Source of the DNA: Ascaphus truei
Lineage: Eukaryota > Chordata > Amphibia > Anura > Ascaphidae
DNA: 64,000 nt
Assembly: GCA_036426205.1 (NCBI GenBank)
Contig: CM071571.1
Span: 108,783,257 to 108,847,256, forward strand
Reading direction: 5' to 3'
Shown here: positions 33,019-45,645 of the stretch, piece by piece
Position numbering within the stretch: position 1 is the first letter of the stretch
Layout: each line of letters begins with the position of its first letter
Notes under the pieces: generated by a model
What the model was told of the DNA's origin: nothing
The model's input: the letters and a program-made list of their open reading frames with translations, nothing else
Databases searched by the model: none
Program-made: the position numbers and the translations under genes

Positions 33019-33989
33019 TTTTATACCTGAGAACAGTTGCTTTGGCAATGTGGGAAGGAGTTAATGTTAAGTTGCATTAAATTATGGTATGTGTGTGTGT
33101 GTGTATGTATATATATATATATATATTTATTTATGTATGTATGTATGCAAGAAAAAAAGGAACACAGGGGCGCACCAAGGTAAGAGTAATAAAGTGTAAT
33201 ACCAATGATAAAAAATAATAAACACTTACATAAAGTAAAACTTTAATAATCCCCGATCTGAACGATTGCTATTTGATTTAATTCCTTTAGATTTAGTACT
33301 GGCAGATATCACTTCATTATACTGCCAGTTTTTTAGACAATAGTACTGCTTTATTGGATGCAGTTACTTTTTTTCTGTTGGAATTACATTTTATATACTA
33401 CAGCCTGTATACCAATTGGCCATTTATAGTGTTTTCTTAGGTCTCCTTCCCTACTGACTTGATGTGGAAGTTTCTTTTGGTATGTCTTTAGAGGGCGGTC
33501 TTGGACCTTCTTACCATACCCCTCTATACAAACTTATTTTTATCATTTAATAAATTTATTTGATTATTATTCACTAACCTTACTTTATCTATCTGAGTGC
33601 ATTCATGAGGGAACCTTTCTGTTTGTTCTTTGCTTATGACCCCTTTATCCCTTTTTGCACTGGATGAGATTTCTGATTACACCATTTATTATTTCATTAC
33701 TTTTAGCTGATGCGGGAGCTCTCTCCCTTCTCCCCCCCCCTCCCCTGTTTTACACATTGCTTGGTGGCCAGTGCAGGATTCCCGTGCGGTTCGTGAGACC
33801 AAGGCGCTCACCTGTCTTATTGAGTCTGTGTCAAGACTCAATATAACAGACCGGAGTGTAGAGCTAGCCCCCAACTGTGTGAACCTTTGAACATGCTGGC
33901 CCTACTTTTTTATTTTTTTAGCATTGTTTTATGTACTAGGATGATGCACAACTCCAGTGCTTGGCCCCAAAGCAGTGAAATAATAATTA
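33019..33989. other. Intron 3 sequence with TA-rich microsatellite
   Basis: (GT)n(AT)n and GTAT repeats at 33088-33148. The rest is AT-rich with no recognised feature. Confidence 0.55.
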
Positions 33990-35060
33990 TTAATGGAGTT
34001 AGATAGAGTAAATCCCTTTAAAAATACACTCACAATATGATATTCAATCAAAATAGTGATAATTTAGGGTGTATAAAACCATCTCAATATAGAAGTCCTG
34101 CCGCCTGGAAGACTCACTGATTGTCCAAATCCTTTCTAACAGTGTTGCAAACAGTAGTCCTCCTTGGCGCTGGTCCTCAATTTTAAGTGCACAATGTAAT
34201 ATGTGAAAAAAAGATGATAAAAAACAGTGTATCGTATCAAACAGTGAGGATGTGTCAAAAGTCTGCATTTATTCATAGCAAAACCGTGTTTATACAGTAT
34301 CTACAAGAGTTGACCTTCGCTAAACCACCATGTATAAAGACGATGTGAAATAACAAACAGTGGTCACTCACAGATAACTGAAGTTCTCCCAATTAGTTAG
34401 ACACAAGGTTGTAGATTCATCCGTCACCCCTTTAGATCGTCCAGTGGGAAGAAGATAGATGAGACACCCAAGCACTCACATTAATGCTTGGATGGTGTGA
34501 GATATGGTATCACTTCTTGGGATAAGTAGCATTCACGAATCATATGTTAAGTTCATCCATAATACAGAAGATGAGAAAGAATATAACATACTGTATGACA
34601 TAAAATATAACATAGCGTAATACTGTATAAGATTTTTCTTTAAAAAAACATAAACCAGACACTCAGAATGTCACTCACGGATTCCCCGTTCTTCTGCGCT
34701 TTGTACATATAGGAGACTGGTAGTCCCACAGTGTCGTAGGCTAGGAGTCCCTCCAATTCTGCATTGCGTCCACACGCTTCCAGAAGCCGATAGGTTAGTT
34801 GCTTCCTAGTTTACGTCCTGGGTTCGCCTCCTTTCCATGATGTCGTCACACGGTGCTCAGCATCTGATCGTCGGAATCACCTCTGTTGTATCCCGGGTAG
34901 CCTGTAGTCGCTTCCAGACAAAGCAGTAGCTTACCCTACGCGTTTCACTAAATCTCAGTTCGCTTCCTCAGGGATATAATGTCCATAGGGAGATGTAATC
35001 CCTTATATAGTGTCATTGATTGTAAGTGAGAACCATCCATTGCAATTAAACTCTAGGATG
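33990..35060 (-). mobile_element. Penelope-like element terminal region, antisense
   Basis: Contains the hammerhead-like motif at 34934-34973 on the minus strand and the neighbouring TATAAGGG box upstream of it, as in the other two Penelope-like copies. No reverse-transcriptase coding remains. Boundaries are approximate. Confidence 0.4.
34934..34973 (-). other. PLE hammerhead-like motif, copy 3
   Basis: On the minus strand: CCCTGAGGAAGCG, a hairpin AACT...AGT, then GAAACGCGTAGGG. CTGAGGA fits the hammerhead CTGANGA core exactly. Stem I pairing with the downstream side is not evident. Confidence 0.5.
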
Positions 35061-36019
35061 CCGGAGGGCAGTTACTGTACATCAGATGTTTACACTTCAA
35101 TATCAGTGACTATGGTGCTCAGTTTCAAGCCTACATGTGCCAGAAATCCTTTCTTATTCAGATGAGGCTCTTTATAGAATGGACAATGCTATCTAGAAAA
35201 TATTTACTTCATATTAGTTGTCATGGTAAAACAACTGTTTCCTGTATATTCTTAGAATATCAAAAAGGACTCTGCAAATGCCACATGGATTAAATATATA
35301 GTCCATTCAAACAATAATAAGCCTAAATGTATTAAAAAGCAACTCTGTTACACAGAAATACATAACCGGATCAAACGAGTATATTTTGGACATCTATCAA
35401 TATCCAAGACTTGATGTAGTGATATTGATCGCTCATCTAGGAAAATTACAATTTGTTATCATACCATGTAAGGATATAGCAAATTATTATATCGATATGA
35501 TGAAAGGAGCTGATGGGATAGGGAAAGGATTAAAAACTAAATTGGTATTACGTCCACCAAACCACATCTGTGAAGTTATTTATCATTTTGCCACTCTTAT
35601 TCCTGTGGTTTCTCAGTATGTCCACCAGCTTCTACTCTCCTTTCAAGATTACCCTACCACATGTATTATGATTAAACAATTATTGTACTTAAAGGTGCAG
35701 TTTTACATAGGACTAGACAAAATTACTAGTACGTGTATGTCACGGAAGTAAAATCTTGATGATCGCTGCATTTAAAATGTATCTGGTTTGAGTAAATATT
35801 TTATATATTTTTTAAAAGTTTATATTTACAGTGCTGAATCCATCCACTTAAATAATGGATACTTTTTTTTAATATAGTCATGGGTTTGTCATTTAGTCGG
35901 TATTTGTTCTTACAAACTTAAACTTTTCCTCTGCAGAACCAATATGTTTATAAACACATACAATTGAATTGACCCCTTTGACAGAAGACAACGTGTATGT
36001 GTATTTTTATTTAGTGCTG
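35061..36019. other. Unannotated intron 3 sequence
   Basis: An open frame of 121 codons on the plus strand (35386-35751) has no domain that I recognise, no splice context and AT-driven codon use; I treat it as chance. Confidence 0.45.
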
Positions 36020-36024
36020 CACAC

Positions 36025-36575
36025 TGTCACGGGAGACTCCTGTGGCGGGTAGGATCTCGGTGGCCGGAACAGCACGAGCGTAGTAGTGGTCACAAGCAGG
36101 GGTCCGAGGCAGGCGGCAGGTAGCGAAGTCAACAAGCAGGGGTCCGAGGCAGGTGCAGGTAGCGAAGTCAGGTAACAAGCAGGGGTCCGAGGCAGGCGGC
36201 AGGTAGCGAAGTCAGGTAACAAGCAGAGGTCGGCAACGAGGAGACTGGAACAGGACAGGGGAGCAAGGACAGGTCTGGGGGCAGGGACTGAGAACAGGAA
36301 CAAATAGGGACAAGCCAGATTACCAGCAAGGGCTTTTACTGTGAACAGACTTCATGGTACAGGTACAGGAAACAGGTCAGGATCAGAAGCATGTGCATAA
36401 GGAATCTGACTTCAAGCAAAGGCAAACACAACAGACAGGAAGCAAGCTATAAAGGACAAAGACAGGAGCAACAAGAAGACAGACAGACAGAGGAACCCAG
36501 AGCCAACAGAAGGCAGCAGCACACCCAGTGGACAAGGAAGCTATGGCTAGGCAGGAGGTCTAGGCGATCCTGACA
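36025..36575 (-). mobile_element. Solo LTR with 5-bp target duplication
   Basis: Begins TGTCACGGGAGACTCC and ends GGCGATCCTGACA (TG...CA, 551 bp), flanked by CACAC at 36020-36024 and 36576-36580. A 5-bp duplication fits Ty3/gypsy elements. The minus orientation is inferred from similarity of layout and is uncertain. A minisatellite occupies 36088-36240. Confidence 0.75.
36088..36240. repeat. Minisatellite inside the solo LTR
   Basis: Three to four units of about 45 bp containing ACAAGCAGGGGTCCGAGGCA and GGTAGCGAAGTCA. Confidence 0.85.
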
Positions 36576-36634
36576 CACACATTGGTGGAGCTATACATAC
36601 AAAAGAAAAAAAAATGTAATACAGGAATCCTTTT

Positions 36635-36905
36635 ATAATAAGTGCAACATCTTTATTGTAAAACTAGATGTAGGAAAGGAATTCCCTGCCTCGGAGAGCT
36701 TACAACCTAAGTGGCATGTTAGGAGACTTGCAGATGCAGGAGTAAGTGCAGTAGATGGCAGTGACAAGGAAAGTTAGTAAGTGCGGCTTCCGGTGTGGGG
36801 CTATAGACACGAGTCCAGCCTATTGGAATGTTTAATTCAGAAGGCAGGTTTTAGGTATGACAAAGGAGAGAGGTGAGGAGAGGTGCTTGGGGTAAAAGCA
36901 AAAGC
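36635..36905 (-). mobile_element. L2-type 3' tail, antisense
   Basis: Contains GAATTCCCTGCCTCGGAGAG followed by CTTACAACCTAA, the reverse complement of an L2 3' end, with flanking text typical of such tails. Confidence 0.5.
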
Positions 36906-37723
36906 TTTACTTGAGTTTTATGTACGGGCAAGACATTATACTTTTATATATAGAAACATACATTTTTCAGTGTGTTACATTTTTATGTTTGTTCTCAGAA
37001 TACGCAGTAGCTGGGAAAGCATGACAGTTGGATTTACTTGTGTACGAGTAGCATCAGTAGCAGTTCTTGACTTCCCTAGATACCACTTCTCTGAAAAGCA
37101 GTCTAATCTCACATAGCGAAAACATGTTGGATTTAGTCAGACACTACCACTTTCTACTTATTGATTTTTGTTCTAAATATCTCAGTCTTTCCGCAGCCTA
37201 TATTTGCAAAAATGTCAATGACGTGGCACTTAGAGTGCAGTAAATTGGGTAATTGATCAAAAAGATTCTTGCTAATTAAGGATATTTATGTCCCATTCGT
37301 TTAAAATAATTTAAGAGATTTGTAAGTATTTGGCAGCAGATTTTTATTAATGAAAATAATGATGTAGTAGTAAAGTCTACATTGTAAGCTTGACGATGGA
37401 AATTGATAATGCCAACACGTGCAGTGAGAAAAACATCTTTATAGAATAATTTTGAGAGAGTATGACAAGTTTATTTTTTTTTAATGAAAATAGAAATGGA
37501 ATCTAAACAATTTTGGTTTGGAAAAAGTTGAATTACATATTTTGGCAACTGCACATATTTTCCACCTTCTGTATATAAACCTAATCAATTTATAAACGTC
37601 ATAAAATGTGACCTTTTTTTCTTGTTCTGATCGTATCTTTCAGCCTATTAGGACCAAAGATACATGTTTTTTTTTTAATTTATTTTTTCAGTCAACAGTC
37701 ATTTTTTACATGGAAAAGGTGCA
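36906..37723. other. Unannotated intron 3 sequence
   Basis: AT-rich; no recognised features. Confidence 0.5.
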
Positions 37724-37725
37724 TA

Positions 37726-38076
37726 CAGCTGCAGTGGCCGTTATTCGAACAAATCACGGCGCCGTTTTCGTGTGCTCTGCTGTACTCCACGTGGCATGAA
37801 TATGGCCAATCGCCCCAGGCACCCGCGCTTATCGCGGATGCTTTGTTTTAATTTTATGGATTCTGTTTCTTTGGGTGCAATGAATTGAATGAATTGTAAT
37901 GTGTACAGTACTGTGCTACTGTGTCAATTTCAGGTGTTTAAAAACCAGAACACTAAAATGCAATTTTCTGCACTCGCGTCTTAAGGCGGGAAGGTTGGAA
38001 GAGATCACGCGCCATGACTTGGGTATTCTGATTGTATACACCGCCTGAAGTGTACGAATAACAGCCGCTGCAGCTG
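37726..38076. mobile_element. TA-targeting MITE family A, copy 2
   Basis: TA flanks at 37724-37725 and 38077-38078. Ends CAGCTGCAGTGGCCGTTATT and, inverted, AATAACAGCCGCTGCAGCTG. Inverted relative to the copy at 32679-33016 in its interior. Confidence 0.85.
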
Positions 38077-38169
38077 TATCACACAATTTGTGAATAATAT
38101 GTTTGCTGAAAGTTTCAGTTCCCTTTTGGAGATATTAAGATCTTTATGTTTCCTCTTCCAAGAAACATT

Positions 38170-39353
38170 TGTAGCACACTTTCCCCCAGGCCCTGGGAGA
38201 TATAGCGGCTAGTGTGTATGCGTGCTGCTTGTACCTGCGGGTCACAGGAGGCCTGAGCCTCTGCTGCTGGGAGCCTGGGGTGTACCTGAATCGCATCTGG
38301 GTAGCGCCTCCACCTGTACAGGATCCTACGTGTGGGATAACCCCGTGCAGGACAATATAAGAAATACACACTGATATGATTTAACACATTTACTGCACAC
38401 ATGTGAATAATAGTAATAGACAGAACCTCTCAGGCCTTGCAGGGCCGTACCCGCTCACCGTGCCACCCCAACACCGTGTCCACACCCTGGTAGGGTTTAC
38501 CCCAAATTACTAACCACCCTGATGTCCCAAAGAGTCTACCCACCCAAGTGTGAGACAGCGCTGCCCCACTAACGTGTGTAGAGTTGGTGCACTTGGAGTA
38601 CCAGCCCAGGTGCTCCTGCACCCGGGTATGGCCAGCAGATGAAGTGGATCCACTGATCCCAGCAATGTTTGCGTAGGCTCTGCCTCTACGTGGGGTGGTG
38701 TCCCGCATGCACGGTGCCACCATGTAGAGTTTCTCTGATCAGCAGGAGGGTTATCTGGTCCCAGACCACCTAAGTGCAGGATGCAGCCGCATCCTGGCTG
38801 TGTCCCTCTCTCTTTGGTACTATAGGGGCAGTGTCCCTATCTCATGGGCCTGTCCCTGCAGCAACCACAAACTGAGGGGAGTCAGGGCCTAGCTGGGGCC
38901 GAACAGCGGGTCTCTGGCCTAGTGCAGATGCCATAGACACCTGCACATACAACCTACACTGACCTTGTCTCAGCTCCGACTGACGTGCTCCGAGCGCGTG
39001 AAATGTATTAATATCTTCCTGCAGATAATCTCAGTGCCCTATTGGCTGTTGCACACCATGTATCCCTTGTCATAGAGGCTCATGGGACATGTAGTCTTTG
39101 CATAGAGCCTGTCCTATTGGCCGCCGCAACCAGGGGTCTATTGCGCACGCGCAACTCCACTGCAACACACTGCTTACACACAACATGGCGGTGCCCTGTA
39201 AAGCCGATCGCCATGCACACGCCGTAGCTCTCTCCCCCGCACTCATCGGATGCACACGCACGCTGCAGCTGGTACCTGCGCGCACCCTCTGGATGCTCTT
39301 GCGACCGAGCAGAGGTAAGGGGCTTACAGGGGATCAGGGAGACCCGGGTTACA
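38170..39353 (-). mobile_element. Ty3/gypsy-like element, left LTR
   Basis: Begins TGTAGCACAC and ends CCCGGGTTACA, 1184 bp. From 38524 on it is paralleled by 40897-41148 plus 42264-42848, so the two copies are the LTRs of one element. As the integrase reads on the minus strand, this is the 3' LTR. Where the right LTR is split by a nested LTR, this copy shows the uninterrupted sequence. Confidence 0.75.
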
Positions 39354-39675
39354 CTCTACCTCTGGTGAAAACCCCAACATCCCCGCTTGGGACCGTGTAA
39401 CATGCAATCGACTATAAAAACACAGACGTTGTATAATGAAAATACAATTTCCGATCTACAACTTAACACAATCACTTTACATGAGATTGTACTTCTGCGT
39501 AAACATTACAATGATGGGGTGTATCTTACTTCGAGACCACTGCTGAGCCTCATAGTGGGGTGCACCAATTGTATCATACGTTACCTGAGTTGGAGGGTAC
39601 TTAATTCTTTGGCTTCTGCGAAGCTCTTCCTCTTCTCCCTCTGGGGAGTAATGCGCATGGTCCTGAGGCTCAGCA

Positions 39676-40890
39676 TTAAGAGTACAAATGTCTCTGAAAA
39701 TTCTCTCTATGGCACAAAGCAGGGACAGAGGGATCCAGAGGTTGGCTCATTGGAGCCACCCTAGTAGGCATTGTTCGCCGGGGCCCTTTACCCGTAACTC
39801 CTCCGGGAGGTGCTCCGTGACTTTGGAGTACCCTTTGAGAGGGTCCCTCCATAGGATCATCTGTTGTTTCATTGACGGTCTCTTCACCGTCCATATGATC
39901 CTTGGTGGTCTCCTTTATGGTTTCGTCATTGTCTTCTGATCTTGTGGGCTCACCATTCAGAGGTGTAGTCGGTATCTCTGGCTCGTCGTCTCCCACTTGT
40001 GGAATAGGGAGAAGGTGTTACGGTGCCAGACATTTACCCGGCCATCCGCGTCTTTAATGCGGTAGACCTGGAGGCCCGCATCTGCGACTCCACTCTGACT
40101 CCACTCTGTCTGTCTGTCTGAACACTCTGTCTCGCCAACGGTCGGCCAATTTATGTTTCCCGGGGATTCTGAAGTTGTGGAGAAGCATAGCGTCTCCAGG
40201 ACAAATCTCCCGATGTCTGACCTTGTGGTCATAGCGCCTTTTATTGTTGGCATTCAGGTGAGCGGCCGCTTTCTCTGCTAGCTGGTATGCTTGCTGCAGG
40301 TTTTCTTGGAGCCGTTGTACATTTCGGAAGTGCATCGTGTTGGGTACCCCATTGGTTGATAACCTCAGACGCACATCCACAGGCAGCCTGGCTTCTCGCC
40401 CGAACATGAGGAAGTAAGGGGAGAACCCGATGGACTCGTGGCGGTTACAGTTGTAAGCATGTACCAGGGTTTCCACATGCTTATTCCACTCGTTTTTCTG
40501 AGCGCCATTCAGGGTACCGAGCATGTCCAGGAGGGTCCAGTTGAACTTAGTGCATCCTCCTCCGGATGATAAGGAGTTGTTCGGGACTTGGTTATGTTCA
40601 GTAACTTAAGCAGTTCCCGGATGAGTTTGCTTTCAAAGTCATTGCCCTGATCTGAGTGTAGCCGATTTGGTAAGCCGTAATGGATGAAGTACTTCTCCCA
40701 TAATATTTTGGCCACCATAATGGCCTTCTGGTCCTTAGTTGGGAAGGCTTGGGCGTAGCATGTGTAATGGTCCGTTATGACCAACACGTTACCGAAGCCT
40801 TGGGCGTCGGGCTCAATGCACAGGAAATCCATGCACACCAGATCCATGGGGCCCGAGCTTTTCAGGTGGGCCATTGGTGCCGCTCTGGTG
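39676..40890 (-). pseudogene. Ty3/gypsy integrase, broken
   Basis: The minus strand starts (near 40874) with the integrase core: the DLVCMDF motif with the first catalytic aspartate, then LHSDQGNDFE with the second, and TPYHPE near the third acidic position. After a frameshift near 40520 the frame continues with NEWNKHVETLVHAYN, FSPYFLMFGREARLPVD and NNKRRYDHKVR, the C-terminal region of Ty3/gypsy integrases. A short duplication of CTGACTCCACTCTG/CTGTCTGT and another frame change follow near 40110; a C-terminal tail with YRIKDADGRVNVWHRN runs to about 39676. Gag, protease and reverse transcriptase are absent because of an internal deletion. Confidence 0.8.
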
Positions 40891-40896
40891 GGGAGG

Positions 40897-42848
40897 GTCC
40901 CAAAGAGTCAACCCACCCAAGTGTGAGACAGCGCTGCCCCACTAACGTGTGTAGAGTTGGTGCACTTGGAGTACCTGCCCAGGTTCTCCTGCACCCGGGT
41001 ATGGCCAGCAGATGAAGTGGATCCACTGATCCCAGCAATGTTAGCGTAGCCTTCGCCTCTACGTGGGGTGGAGTCCTGCATGGACGGTGCCACCATGAAG
41101 TGTCTCTGATCAGCAGGAGAGTGATCTGTTTCCAGACCACCGAAGTCCTGTCACGCCTGTATGCCCACAGACCAAGCTAGACCCCAGTACTGAGGTGGGA
41201 ACGGTATGATACAACACACCCACAGCAGTTGGAGCAAGCCCGGAGTGTGGTATAGCGTTGCTGGGCCTGTTGGAAGAGTTGTTAGAGTATACTTGCAATG
41301 CTTGGGGAATGTCCGTGAGAATAGTCATGTCCGTTTGCCAATGTCCAGGAATCCAGAGGGTAGAGTCGTCAGAGGGCAAGCCAGGTCCTAGGAAGCCAGA
41401 GGTCAGCGAAGTCGTACGTGTAGTAGAGTTCAAGGGATACCAGAGAGCAGAGTAGTCCAGGGTATGCAGGGGTCAAAGCCAGGGAAATCCAAAGTAACAC
41501 AGGAGCAGGTAATAACAGGAGCACAGAGGGAGCACAGCATAGGTCAGGTACACACAGGGAAACAGGAACTATGCAGAGCGAGGAAGAGGTGGACAGACAG
41601 GGATTATAAAGGAAGGTGCACCAATGACAGAGAGGGGAGGAGTAGAGCGAGAAGTGGGAGAAGCTGGAGATAGGTCAGGGGAAGAAGAGGAGGAGACAGA
41701 AGGGGCAGTCAGGGGAATGGCCTGTACAGCTTGGGAGGCGGAGACAGGGGAAAGCTGATAAGAAGCGTCTGTGCGTGCGCCCCCTGTAAGCTGGGGATGC
41801 GCGCACAGGTTGCAACACAGACGCGGCCCGCACGGAGCAGGGGAAGACCGCAGGAGGAGGACGGAGCCAAGAGGAGGGGAATGCACGCGAGGCCTGTGCC
41901 CGCGCGATGGCCAGCAAGGGCAGGGAAGAGCATGCACGAGCGTCCTCTGTGGGCTGAGGGGACGCACGCACCGGACGTGTCACCAGGCGCACGGAACGCC
42001 GCGCCGCAGGCACCATGCGAGAAGGAGGCAACGGGACGGATGGCACCACAGGGGAAGGTAACAGAGCTACCGCGGGGGAGATGGAACGGGGAGGATAAAG
42101 GCAAGGGTTAAGGGAGCGCGTGGGTATGCGGGACCTGCGGGGGACGCGCAGCGGTAAGGGGAGAGAGGTAGAAGGTGAAGCAGAGGAGTGAGAAGGAATA
42201 GAAAGGGTGACAGGAGATGGGAGAGAGGGACAAGCAGAGGAAGGAATCTCCTGAGTCGTCACAAGTCCAGGACGCGGCTCCCTCTCTTTCTTTGGTACTA
42301 CAGGGGCAATGTCCCCTATCCCTGCAGCAACCACAAACTGAGGGGAGTCGGGGTCGAACGGGGGGTCTCTGGCCTGTGCAAGTGCCACAGACACCTGCAC
42401 ATACAACCTACCCTGACCTTGTCCCAGTTCCGACTGACATGCTCCGAGCGTGCAAAATGTATCAATATCTTTCTGCAGAGAATCTCAGTGCCCTATTGGC
42501 TGTTGTGCACCATGTGTCCCTTGTCCCAGAGGCTCATGGAACATTAGTCCCTGCATGGAGCCTTTCCTATTGGCCGCCGCAACCAGGGGTCTATTGCGCA
42601 TATGCAACTCCATTGCGCATGCACGAATACACACAACACGGCGGTGCCCTGTAGAGGGAGCTGCTGGAGCCTCCGTCGAACCAATCGCCCTGCACACGCC
42701 GTAGCTCTCTCCTCCACACTCATCAGATGTGCGCGCACGCTGCCGTTGGTACCCGCGCACCCCTGCAACACTCCCGGCACCCGCCGGACGCACTCGCCGC
42801 CGCAGTGGAGGTAAGGGGCTTACGGGGGACATGGGGGACCGTGTTACA
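40897..42848 (-). mobile_element. Ty3/gypsy-like element, right LTR, truncated and interrupted
   Basis: Two blocks (40897-41148 and 42264-42848) match the left LTR from 38524 to 39353. The left edge of this LTR is joined directly to integrase coding sequence, so a deletion removed the LTR start, primer site, gag and most of pol. A 1.1-kb solo LTR interrupts it at 41149-42263. Ends ...GTGTTACA. Confidence 0.8.
41149..42263. mobile_element. Solo LTR nested in the right gypsy LTR
   Basis: Begins TGTCACGCCTG and ends GAGTCGTCACA; flanked by AGTCC at 41144-41148 and 42264-42268. The sister LTR (38750-38775 region) shows the unfilled site, AAGTGCAGGA, which confirms the insertion and its edges. 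The 243-codon proline-rich minus-strand frame across it starts in the neighbouring LTR and is a by-product of GC content. Confidence 0.85.
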
Positions 42849-45039
42849 CACAGAATGGCTTTTATGCAATTTCCTGGCAGCATCCGTGAAACATGAAATA
42901 TGTCAACTTTAATTTCTTTCATTTGAGTGATTTCTTGGAATAATTACTAGAACAGTCAGACTGGGAGACACCCATTTCAGATCATGCATAGACAAAAACA
43001 TAAGTAATACAGAATAGCTTCTTTACAGGAGGAGTAAGTAGTACATGTTAAAGTAACTCTGTGTTACATATTTATATCACTTAGAAGGAAGCGAATCCCA
43101 TTCATATATGTGGTTTTGTGCTGCTTTTTTTTTTTTTTTTTTTTAACGTATTGAGTCTGGAGAAGAGATCTGGTACAAACTGTTAAATGAAAAAAATGGT
43201 ATTCAATGCAGATTCTGCAAATTTAGGTGTAAACAATTTACAAGTGTATTCTCAGTAGGTCAGTCAAAAAGATGAGCAGTCATTACATCAAGCATCTCCT
43301 ATTCCTTTGTTATAGTCTGTATTGTCAATGAGTGACATTACTTGCAGAACAAAAGCACACAATACAAACATTGTGGCACTAGAGCTAGCATGAGTGTATC
43401 TAACCAAAGAATCCTATAGTTATGTTAATTCCAGTCACCACAGTAGGCTGAAGATGTATTACAGTATTCAGAAATAGTACAGAGGGGAATGCACACTTAA
43501 AATTACGAGAGAAATTTTTTCATCTTAGCTGAATACTCAAACCTTGCAGCGGCTGTATCTGCGTAGATTCAAAACCACAAACTCAAAGGATTTTATTGAC
43601 GTGAATGAAGTTCTATATTTTTAATTTAAGACTTGTTTGCATCCCTCTGTTCATTTAATGAAGATTTATTATTTAATATCTGTGTAATTGTAGCCAGCTG
43701 TCTTTTCTTTCTTTCAAAGACCACAAAAGGATATATTTTTCTGTGTGGGAGGGGCGGGGGTTCCCCTCTGGGGTGTTCCACCCAAATAAAGGCTTTTTAC
43801 ATTCCATGACTGAAAACTTATTAAAGTTACAGCTTGTTTTTATTTATTTCTTGTACACACATATATCAACAAACGAAACACCGCAGCCTAGAACACATCC
43901 CCAACAAACCCATACCCCGAATGTTGAAATATGTCTTGAATTTACACCATATTGACTGGGGCACTACAATATGTGAGACAATAACAATAAAACATACAGG
44001 AAATATTCCATAAAATGACAAGATTAATATAGTCACAAAGAGCTTACATTTGAAAAGTAATGGGAGAGTATAACACCAGGCACAGTGTAGTGTCTAATTC
44101 TCATGATGCATTATATCTACTAAGCTGTGCTTGGTTATTAGGCACCTTATGGCTTATTCATGTGCATCTGCTGTATATTCCTTATGTACTTAGCAATGCT
44201 TAGTAAATATGGCCCTATATGTCTTAATGCTCTAAGTTTTACTGAATATGTTTCCGATCTATGCGATACTTTATACCTGTATTTCTTCACTTTGCCTAAA
44301 AACCCTGCCCTGAACACAATGTAAATCTCCTTCACAGTATTCAAAACGTATTGGGGTAACTTCAGTGCTTTTTGTCCAAGTAGGGTCAAATCTTTCCCCT
44401 GTAAACTTAGTTGCCTTTACAGACAGGTATAGGCAATAACTAGTGCATATGACTAATAGATTTTCTTATACAAATCTGTTTTCATAATTGTGATTAGAAC
44501 GGATTTAACAGATAACGTCAGTTATGTTTTCATTCTGGAATAGGGCCAAATTCTGAATTCCTAACCTGCTTAAGTGCCATTTTAATGTAGAATTTTGTAC
44601 ATACTTCTCCTTTATTGTTTTTACCATGTTTTCAACCTATATAACTTCACGGTTATGTTCCAGTGAAAGCCACTGAGAACTTTGAAATATGTCCATGTGC
44701 TTTGAAGACCAACTTTAGAATTAATAATGTTTGGCTGTTACTGTAATTAGAGATCCTAACGATGGCAACCTGATTTTCACAAGTTACAGTGGCAACAGCA
44801 GGACTCTTACAGCCAGTAATATTGACCTGATTGGGATGCCCAGTTATTGCACCACCTATTCTGGTAATTCTATTGAAAAAGCTGCTTTTATTGAAAATAG
44901 CTACTTTATACAATATTACAAAAAACATCATACAGTACATTGTAGACACAACATTCAATTCTGCTCTGAGATCACTTGTATATTGTATATTGCAGTCCTC
45001 CCAACATAACAATAGACAGATTCCATACAAAGGTCAAAG
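42849..45039. other. Unannotated intron 3 sequence
   Basis: AT-rich with a T run at 43127-43144. No feature recognised. The minus-strand frame at 44653-45030 has no recognisable domain. Confidence 0.5.
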
Positions 45040-45645
45040 ACAAACAAAAAAAAACACGGGGGGGGGGGAGAAATCAGAGAGGTCAACATTCAAAGGAGTT
45101 TGATACATTTTATAATTTACATGGGTACTGATAGATTGACCGACTATCATTACACAGTTCTAACATAATATTCGCAGAATTTCAAAATGATCATTGGTCG
45201 GTGTATGAAGGACCCTGGTATTATGGCCCAAAAACTCAGCACCGAGGTCTGTTATGTATAATTATGACTCTCCATTACACTCATATAGGGAGCCCATATT
45301 TTGTGATATTTTGGTGTTTGATATCTAAGGGAGTATGTCAGCTTCTCCATTACATTATTCTAATAAATTCCACTCTGTCCCACCATTTTTCCATGGATGG
45401 GGTGGAGGGTCTTTTCCACGTTCTTGCTAGTGTATTTTTGGCGGCATAGATGAGATGTATAATTAGGGTTTTCGTATGTCTAGGGATACCAGCAGCGATT
45501 CGCCAGAGCCGGAGCAGCGCATTCTCAGGCCGGAAGGGGAAATCTATCTCTGTGATATTTTTTATCTCACTGAAAACATTTTTTTATAAAAAGAGGTAAC
45601 TTTAGGGCAACTCCACCACATGTGCAGAGCATCTGCTCAGAGTAG
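45040..45645 (-). mobile_element. L1-clade LINE 3' end, antisense
   Basis: Minus-strand frames give the C-terminus of L1-type ORF2: a CxxCGG-like start, then RIAAGIPRHTKTLIIHLIYA with AAKNTLARTWKRPSTPSMEK and WWDRVEFIRI in shifted frames. This is the usual end of amphibian L1 ORF2 (AAK..IAR.WK..., followed by an ME-rich stretch). A poly-C/G run near 45059-45069 follows. 5' truncated and dead. Confidence 0.6.

Noticed and set aside
35386..35751. 121-codon plus-strand frame in intron 3
   Set aside because: No recognisable motif, no splice signals or repeats linking it to a family, and AT-rich composition like the intron around it.
41675..42406. 243-codon proline/serine-rich minus-strand frame
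   Set aside because: It crosses the edge between a nested solo LTR and the host LTR, which shows that it cannot be an original gene; the frame is open because of GC content.
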